From Acheta domesticus (Eukaryota; Arthropoda; Insecta; Orthoptera; Gryllidae): a stretch of DNA of 64,000 bases. Made by a program: the position numbers and the translations under genes. A model generated the notes under the pieces. It worked only from the letters and a program-made list of their open reading frames with translations, had not been told where the DNA came from and searched no databases. This document shows, in pieces, positions 56,916 to 64,000 of the stretch. Numbering within the stretch: the stretch's first letter is position 1; every line of letters begins with the position of its first letter. The stretch lies in the NCBI GenBank assembly GCA_031308135.1, contig JAHLJT010000631.1:262216925-262280924 (forward strand), written 5' to 3'.

Positions 56916-59289
56916 TCTACTTCTTCTTCTTCTTGCCTTGTCCTACATAACCGCCCCAACACACCGCCCTATCGCCATTGAGTCCTTGACCTAATTCATA
57001 AAACAATTCAACCACAACTTCGTTTTACGTCTCCTTTCAGCATTAAAAAATAAAAACAACCAGTTCATTACGAGAAACATCATTACTAGACGTCGGATAT
57101 TAATGAAATATTCTTTTTCACTTTAGAACAATGCCGTTTTGTATAGAAACTAACTTTATATAATGACAAAAAAATACGACCCATTTTATAGGAATTTGTT
57201 TCTTCATTTTTTGTCGTTTTCGACTAATAATTCATTTTTACCTTTTCCCGACATTTTTAATGCATTTTTTACTGATTTCATCGATTTTATTGTCATTTTC
57301 ATGGTACTTGCTTCAAATATTATTTACGAGATGAAATAAATGTTCTCAACAGAATTCCTGAGTAGCCTATTCGATTTCTTTGCTAATAAATTGTAATGAC
57401 AGCCGTTGTAACCTAAGATTCCTTTGTCGCCTATAAGCGCCGTTGTTGGTTCCGCTTATTTCGGGATAACTAAAGACAGTGATATCCTGGTAAAAAAACA
57501 GTCCAAACCAAAAGGTTACAACCTGAGTTCACTTAAACGAAGTCTCGATTATGTACATCAGTAACGTATCCAACAGCTTGAGTTATTCATCCGAACATGT
57601 TTTGGTCACATTTTTGACGTCGTTTTTCTTTGGTTTTAGGGCATTTTAGAAACATTTTAAGCGCATTTCATTGATCAATTTTGGCGATGTTTTAGGTCAT
57701 TGCAATCCGCCTTCTAATCATTACTCTTTCCACGAATTAATAAACCAAATCCCCACAATGCTATAAAATTATAATTCATAACCCCTGCAACCCCACTATC
57801 ACCACCAACCAAAAGATACTCAAATTTAACACATAAAAGCATTGCAATCAGGTTAACCTCAAATTGATATTATTCGATAAATGTTATGTATATTTCTGTT
57901 ACTCTCAAACTATCGCATGTAAAGCGTTATGGCTTGACTGATTAAATTTTTAAAGCTCATTTCTTGTCATTCGGAAAGCAAAAATATTCGATAGTATTAT
58001 AACTGAATACTGCAGCACAAAACATTATTTTTGAAAGTCTGATTTTCTGTCATTCATTTATGGTGTACAAATTATTGGACCACATTTTTGCACACTCATG
58101 TAGAAAAGAAATTACTACGTGAAATTAGAAGGAAAATCCATTCTAAATTTAGTAATATTTTTGCCAATACCACTGTATCATTTCATCATATCGACTTTTC
58201 TTCTTCACCATATGAATATCAAATTATTTTAAGGCAGGGGATTATTGTTAACATAAACATCTTACTTTTGAACGGCCTTCGATAAATTTCCCAACGATAC
58301 ATCACTCATGACTGGCCGTATCTCTTCTGTGGGTCGGTTCAACTCTTAATCAAAGAACATTTCACAGTATGCCATTACTGTGGTACAATATATGGCTAGA
58401 TGTGGAAAGGTTAGTGTAACAGAAAATAAATAATTAATTCCTCTAAAACAAACACACGTGATACCACACACAGCTTCATTGATGAGATACCAAAGTATTC
58501 GTCCAGTGAATATGAACATTAACACAGATCCGACAGACTTTAAAACGCTGAACTTGCTTCCATCGCTTCTGTATATTATAAGAAAAATAAATACCGAGGA
58601 ACACATCAGAGTGTGCACTGGTAAATAAATATTGGCAACGAAATTTAAATGTTATACGAATTAGTTTAAAGAAAAATAATGATTTATAAATACTGTCAAG
58701 AATCGGGAAAGAGCGTTGATTTAGGAATCCTTAAAACAGTGTCCGGGACGATCAGTAAAGGGCCTGGATATAAATGACCTAAATATCAGCGAACTAAGCA
58801 AGCATTTATAACTTAAAACGCACATAAAAATTATATCATAAGGACTAAGTTTATTTCAAAAACTTTGTTGATTTTTTATGTAACATAAATACGAAATTCA
58901 CTTCAGAACAAATTGTGAGTATATAACTTATTGTTTGGAGCTGTTAAAATAACAAGCAATTACTTTTAAACTGTTTTTTCATATCTAAATAAACCGAAGA
59001 ACAGTAGAATAAAAATTATATTTCCCCATCAGTGCTAAAACATTTATCTCCAAAATTATGAGCAAACCCTCGGAACTTCGTCCTGTTAGTGTTCAAACTG
59101 AAAGGTGTGAGCACGTGTGCGACGTTAACGTCAGAAGTCGCCTTTGTCGACTTCCAGACTATTTGTCTCCCTCGCGCAACAATATACGCCGACGAACCGA
59201 CTACGCAACTTGATTCTGATTCAAAGAAAAATTTAGTCCATAGCCACATAAACAAATTCCAACTCATAGAAAATAAGTTTTTCAGGAAA
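56916..59289. other. AT-rich spacer, no gene seen
   Basis: No supported exon. A perfect GACGTTAACGTC palindrome occurs at 59121-59132. Confidence 0.5.
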
Positions 59290-59580
59290 ATAACCAATGC
59301 TCCGTGGTTCATAAGAAGAGAGAGTCGGAGAAAATCGACTCAACGGTTGAAGTGCCAGCAATGATGATAGACGGTCAGGCAGACAAGTTTTGCTGTCAAT
59401 CAATTTTACGGTATCAATGACCCACAAAACATGGATTCTGCCTACACCCCGTGTTAGAGTAAGTAATTTACTATATATAACAAAAGAATGTATACACTTT
59501 TTCGTTACCAGGGTCCAGCAATAAGAGTTTTTCCGGCGAAAATTCGCCGTTTTCCGACACATGATTACATAACTTCCTCT
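59290..59580 (+). repeat. Dispersed repeat family C, 3' fragment
   Basis: Contains GACTCAACGGTTGAAGTGCCAG, a short GACGGTCAGGCAGAC patch, CCTACACCCCGTGTTAGAG and TTTTTCGTTACCAGGGTCC. It ends with the GAAAATTCGCCGTTTTCC and GATTACATAACTT end. Confidence 0.75.
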
Positions 59581-61552
59581 TCTCGAAGAGCAAGTGCGTG
59601 AAAGTAAAAAAAATTATGATGTTTCATTAAAATCAGAACTCTAATTATTAAGTATCTGCGTCACTGCACTTCACGTAAAAATAAACCTTCACCGAGTCTT
59701 AAAAGATATTCAAGCGCAAGATCTGACGCGTAACGATACGGGCGTTTCCGTTGCAACGTATTGCCTACTGTCGCACGTGCGGAAGTCATGTGAAGAATTA
59801 TGCAAAAGGGAATAAATAAAATTCTCAATGTACATTTGGCACCTAGAGAGAAAGTAAGTTATTTTTGTGACCCAATGAACTGCTTATATCAGAACTAAAT
59901 GTTGAATGAAAGTTCTGAATACGAAATAAATTCCCATGGTGAGGTAGTTTCGTTTTTCGAAGGTAACTACATTCCCAACTGTAGTCGAATTTCGATCGAG
60001 ATAGTTTTTTTTTGTATTCAATAGATTATTTCTGGTGTGCATCTTGATTTAGTTTCGTTTTGCCCTTTAGTTTATGTCCACAAGTAACAATAACGAAATA
60101 ACTGGTTTTGCGTTGTTGTTTTTGTGTTAAAACATTTATAGCATTGCCAGATTTATCTGAACAGTTTTTTTACCGAAATTTCGTTTATCAATTCCTCATG
60201 TTGTTAGCAAACAAAGGGTGAAAATCATGAATTGTTAATATTTAACCAAATACAATGTTTCACTACGGGGGCCTCTCAAATTTTTCACGTACGACACAGC
60301 CTTTCTGCCTCCCGCCTCGTACATACATGCACACGCTGTGCCTACGGTCGTAATTACAATAAGTTTCAATAGGTTGACTCTATTGACAGACTTCGAATAT
60401 AATACTTGGGGGACTGATGTTTTCAAAGATATGCATTTAATAATAAAGGGAATAATTATGATGTGAATAGCACAGTCTAAGCGTTTGTGAGTGATCGAGT
60501 AATATGTCGCATCCTCAAGCTTTTCAGCACACACAAAAATGGATCAGAATCAGTTGAGGATATTTTTCTCCTCCTTAAAAATCTATCTTCTTTAACTGCA
60601 TTTCCTGCTTTCCGTGCGCTTTCCAACAGGCGTTTGTCTCCTCGCTGGATATGTCAGTCAGAGATATATCCATTGACCACCTTGTTAGCAAGGCCATTTA
60701 CCTATCCCACGAGCTGCGTGAAGGCTGTGTATGTTTTGTCGCTGGTGATGCAATTTAGCTGTCGCATCATGACCTAATTGTCGTTGAATATCCTTTGTAG
60801 CAGTGAATGAGTTCCGTGTGGCTTCTGTACCCCATCTTCAAACACACTTCCCTACCTGTCCACTAAGCACTGTCTTTCAGTATAAGGCCGAGGAATCCGA
60901 GAGGTCAAGTGTTAACTGCTGTAGGGCGTATGAAGGTGCGGGAGGGTTGACAGCTTGACTTTGCCGCATATGGGTCATTCCACGTCAAATCGCAAAAGAG
61001 TCGACATGAATGTTTTCAGAATGTACGATATTTTTTCTTAAATCTTGATATCAAATAAGAACGTCCTATTTTATTTCCCCGAAAATTTATTATTTGTGTA
61101 TTTATGCTTATATTAAATTTTGTAATTAACGCATACTTCACAAAATATGATCAATTGTTGCTCCTAATGTACTTAATATAAATATTCCTGGTTTGTTTCA
61201 TTTAATACAGGGTGGTTAAAATTAAATTTTCCCTGCAGAACACGTTATAAAAAGAAACGTATAATAGTACAAGTATTGCTATCCAGAGTATCGATAGTAT
61301 TGCTGTCCAGAGTATGAGGTGCATGATTTCTACGCGTCGTATTTTTTTAATTGAAAATTCAGGAAATTAAACTGTTTTGTCCCTACGGAATGAAAAGAAG
61401 TCCTTAAAGGAAGTTTGGTTTATTTTCCGCGATGTATAATACACACGAGTCCACCTTAGGGCGAGCACATAAGGCAAGACGTAAATGGGTCTTCTTGTTG
61501 CCGTGAAGTCATGTTCGGGAAATGGAATGCTGTAGATCCAGAATCCACTTTC
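59581..61552. other. AT-rich spacer, no supported gene
   Basis: No repeats or exon signals were recognised apart from short, unsupported frames. Confidence 0.45.
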
Positions 61553-62110
61553 CTCCTCCTGCTCCTCTTTCACTTCCTCCTGCTCCTCCTTCACTTCCTC
61601 CTGCTCCTCCTTCACTTCCTCCTGCTCCTCCTTCACTTCCTCCTGCTCCTCCTTCACTTCCTCCTGCTCCTCCTTCACTTCCTCCTGCTCCTCCTTCACT
61701 TCCTCCTGCTCCTCCTTCACTTCCTCCTGCTCCTCCTTCACTTCCTCCTGCTCCTCCTTCACTTCCTCCTGCTCCTCCTTCACTTCCTCCTGCTCCTCCT
61801 TCACTTCCTCCTGCTCCTCCTTCACTTCCTCCTGCTCCTCCTTCACTTCCTCCTGCTCCTCCTTCACTTCCTCCTGCTCCTCCTTCACTTCCTCCTGCTC
61901 CTCCTTCACTTCCTCCTGCTCCTCCTTCACTTCCTCCTGCTCCTCCTTCACTTCCTCCTGCTCCTCCTTCACTTCCTCCTGCTCCTCTTTCACTTCCTCC
62001 TGCTCCTCTTTCACTTCCTCCTGCTCCTCTTTCACTTCCTCCTGCTCCTCTTTCACTTTCTCCTGCTCCTCTTTCACTTTCTCCTGCTCCTCTTTCACTT
62101 TCTCCTCTTC
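61553..62110. repeat. 21-bp minisatellite CTTCCTCCTGCTCCTCCTTCA, about 26 copies
   Basis: Near-perfect 21-mers. The first unit and the last six carry CTCTTT instead of CTCCTT, and the last three also carry CACTTTCTCC, so variants cluster at the ends. The period is seven codons, so the minus strand reads as a KEEQEEV heptad of coiled-coil type and the plus strand as LLLLLHF or PPAPPSL repeats. The minus-strand frame lacks an ATG, and its 60-residue tail has no recognisable domain. Treated as a minisatellite, not a gene. Confidence 0.95.
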
Positions 62111-62689
62111 CTCCTTTCCCTCCTGTTAATCCTCCTTCTCTTTCTCCCCCTCCTTTTCTTTCTCCTCCTTTTACTTATCCGTCTGTCCAGCTAATATTGA
62201 GACAAAGTTGCAGGGGTCGCTGCAACACAAAATCTTCAAACACATGAACGTCAAGCGGGTTGCCTGTTAGAAGTATGGACAGGCGACACGGATTAATGGT
62301 GAACTAAAACTATTAATCGATAAGAGTTAATTTTCTCGGAGAATTACGATCTTTTCTAGTATTAAGCTAAAAATTTGTATAAATAATGCAAGTTTAATTA
62401 CAAAAGACTTTAAGGGATTATGCTTTCTTGAATGCGCAAGGATTAAATAATTATTTAAATTGGTGATTTAATAAAGTGTCTACCAGGTCTTCGCAAAACA
62501 TCTCGTGCAATACGTTTTCTAATCTAAGGATAACTTTGAATTTGGTGACAGACAACTTTTGTTGCATCTTCACAATCGATATACTATATTCTGTGAAATG
62601 ATGTTCGCTCCGCATTACAACAGCTTTTTCTCGTGAATCAGCCACTTTGCATAACAAACATATACTTCCTCCTCGTAAATCCGTGTCCA
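62111..62689. other. Spacer after the 21-bp array, no gene seen
   Basis: A pyrimidine-rich decay zone to about 62185, then AT-rich noncoding DNA. Confidence 0.5.
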
Positions 62690-63345
62690 CCGACACGCTC
62701 AGAGAGCCCTGCACAAGTCGGTATCGCTCCACTCAGCTGCAGCGCCGCTCGCGAAAGCACGCACACGCGCATACTTTTCCGCGCAAGGACACGCGACCCC
62801 GCTCTCCCAATCTGAAAGAGCGCGCACGCACACACCCCTTCCCCCTGCACGGCGCGACACAATGAAAAACGACCAAAAGCGCAACGCTGCATCAATAGCG
62901 CCGTATTTTATTTACGGGAGCGTCTACAATCGCCGAGGCTCTGAAGGAGCGCTCCGCGTTCGGCGGAGAGTTTCCTTATTCATACACGCTCCCGCCGGCC
63001 CCGCCCGCGGCACGTGCTTCCGCGGCCCCGTGCAGAGGGCGGACCTGCAAGTTAAATAGGTTAAATAGGGGGAAACGTGATAGGAAGCGCGGCGGACTTT
63101 CCCGGTAGCGTTACGAGCCTGCGAGCTGTGGTTCCGCCGTCGGCCGCGGCGCGCGCAGCCGCTGCGTCGCGACCGCTCTCGCCAAAGGCAGCGCCTGATT
63201 AGATCGAATAGTCCGCGAGCGGAGAGCGGCGCGGGCGTCGGCGGCGGCGGGCGCCCGCAAACACGCCGGCGGCGCTGCGCTGCCCTGCGTTGCGGCGGGG
63301 TGGGGAGGGGGGCGCTGGACGCAGATGGGAGGAGGGGGTAGTGGG
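62690..63345. promoter_or_regulatory. CpG island, possible promoter
   Basis: Long GC- and CpG-rich stretch with GGCGGCGGCGGGCGCC and CGCACACGCGC words, abutting the 20-bp minisatellite. Open frames on both strands are composition-driven. No start-plus-donor exon was convincing. Confidence 0.4.
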
Positions 63346-63373
63346 TTGGCAGGTATGCAGGTGGATTAGTCAT

Positions 63374-63835
63374 CGAGCAGGAGGGCAGACGGACGGGAAG
63401 GATGGCAGACGGGCGAGCAGGAGGGCAGGTGGAGGGGCAGAAGGGCAGGCGGATGGGCAGAAGGGCGGGCGGAAAGGCAGGATGACAGCCGGACGGGATG
63501 ACAGCAGGAGAGCATGCAGACGGGCAGGAGAGCATACAGACGGGCAGGAGAGCATGCAGACGGGCAGGAGAGCATGCAGACGGGCAGGAGAGCATGCAGA
63601 CGGGCAGGAGAGCATGCAGACGGGTAGGAGAGCATACAGACGGGCAGGAGAGCATACAGACGGGCAGGAGAGCATGCAGACGGGCAGGAGAGCATGCAGA
63701 CGGGCAGGAGAGCATGCAGACGGGCAGGAGAGCATACAGACGGGCAGGAGAGCATACAGACGGGCAGGAGAGCATGCAGACGGGCAGGAGAGCAGGCGGA
63801 CGGGCAGGAGAGCAGGCGGACGGGCAGGAGGGTAG
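63374..63835. repeat. 20-bp minisatellite GCAGACGGGCAGGAGAGCAT, about 16 clean copies
   Basis: A degenerate leader (63374-63504, GCAGGAGGGCAGACGGACGGG-like) is followed by regular 20-mers to about 63800, alternating GCATGC, GCATAC and finally GCAGGC variants. It lies at the edge of a CpG island. Long frames on both strands are artefacts of the repeat. It shares the GCAGACGGGCAG core with the 12-mer array at 40365. Confidence 0.95.
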
Positions 63836-64000
63836 GTGGACGGGTGAACAAAGCTCAGCGCTTCTAGCATTGGTGAGAGAGGAGATCTTGCAAATGAGAA
63901 GCAACGGAGAGTCGCATTAAGTAATTTAGATTTTCAGTTACCTGGTGAAATAACTTAAATCATTAAATGCATTACGTAATTGTCGCTATCGTGTAACAAC
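63836..64000. other. Window end, no feature seen
   Basis: Decay of the minisatellite, then AT-rich DNA. Confidence 0.5.

Noticed and set aside
63486..63840. CRISPR-like repeat-spacer array
   Set aside because: The 20-bp units are contiguous with no unique spacers, in a eukaryotic setting.
63290..63920. Long frames through the 20-bp array, up to 326 residues
   Set aside because: Frames are open on both strands because the units lack stops; residue patterns simply cycle with the repeat.

Overview
This window is eukaryotic, almost certainly an animal and most likely an arthropod or insect. It has AT-rich spacer broken by short CpG-rich islands, spliced genes with very small exons, a tRNA-derived SINE with long target-site duplications, R4/Dong-like non-LTR retrotransposons, mariner and DD82E Tc1/mariner-type DNA transposons, a Helitron 3' terminus, MITEs, and many micro- and minisatellites. 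The species cannot be named from the sequence alone. There are no operons, bacterial signals, rRNA genes, CRISPR arrays or intact canonical tRNA genes. Nearly all long open frames are repeat artefacts.

Layout. 1-0.5 kb: GC-rich 10-bp minisatellite and its decayed flank. 1.8-6 kb: several inverted copies of an anonymous dispersed repeat (family A) around a CpG-rich promoter-like island at 4.74-5.17 kb. 8.1-9.9 kb: five-unit tandem array (one unit carries a MITE) running into a CpG island with a CGG run. 10.8-11.15 kb: SINE inserted next to a possible exon. 14.8-15.4 kb: C-rich degenerate repeat. 18.06-19.49 kb: tandem array of about 220-bp units in what looks like intron 1 of a minus-strand gene. 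The first coding exon of that gene (19524-19635) encodes a signal peptide and ends at a GTGAGT donor below a CpG-rich promoter. 21.3-26.3 kb: three R4/Dong-like LINE fragments, head to tail on TAA-type microsatellites. The last is split by a DD82E transposon with TIRs, a TA duplication and a paralogous empty site. 28-30.5 kb: two mariner relics and a 16-bp minisatellite. 27-60 kb: at least seven copies of a second dispersed family (C), one with a roughly 790-bp 12-mer array. 38.4 kb: long hairpin. 42.7, 49.1-50.1 and 55.4 kb: MITE-like inverted-repeat elements. 45.2-47.8 kb: two Helitron-like copies and a possible LTR. 55.0-56.5 kb: candidate small minus-strand gene with six consistent exon-like segments, one a frame-breaking 47-nt cassette. 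61.5-62.1 kb and 63.4-63.8 kb: 21-bp and 20-bp minisatellites flanking a CpG island.

Only two host genes have real sequence support (first exon at 19.5 kb, spliced gene at 55-56.5 kb), and neither product is recognised. The strongest biology is in the mobile elements: nested insertion, target preference for TAA repeats, repeat-seeded minisatellites and tandem amplification beside CpG islands.
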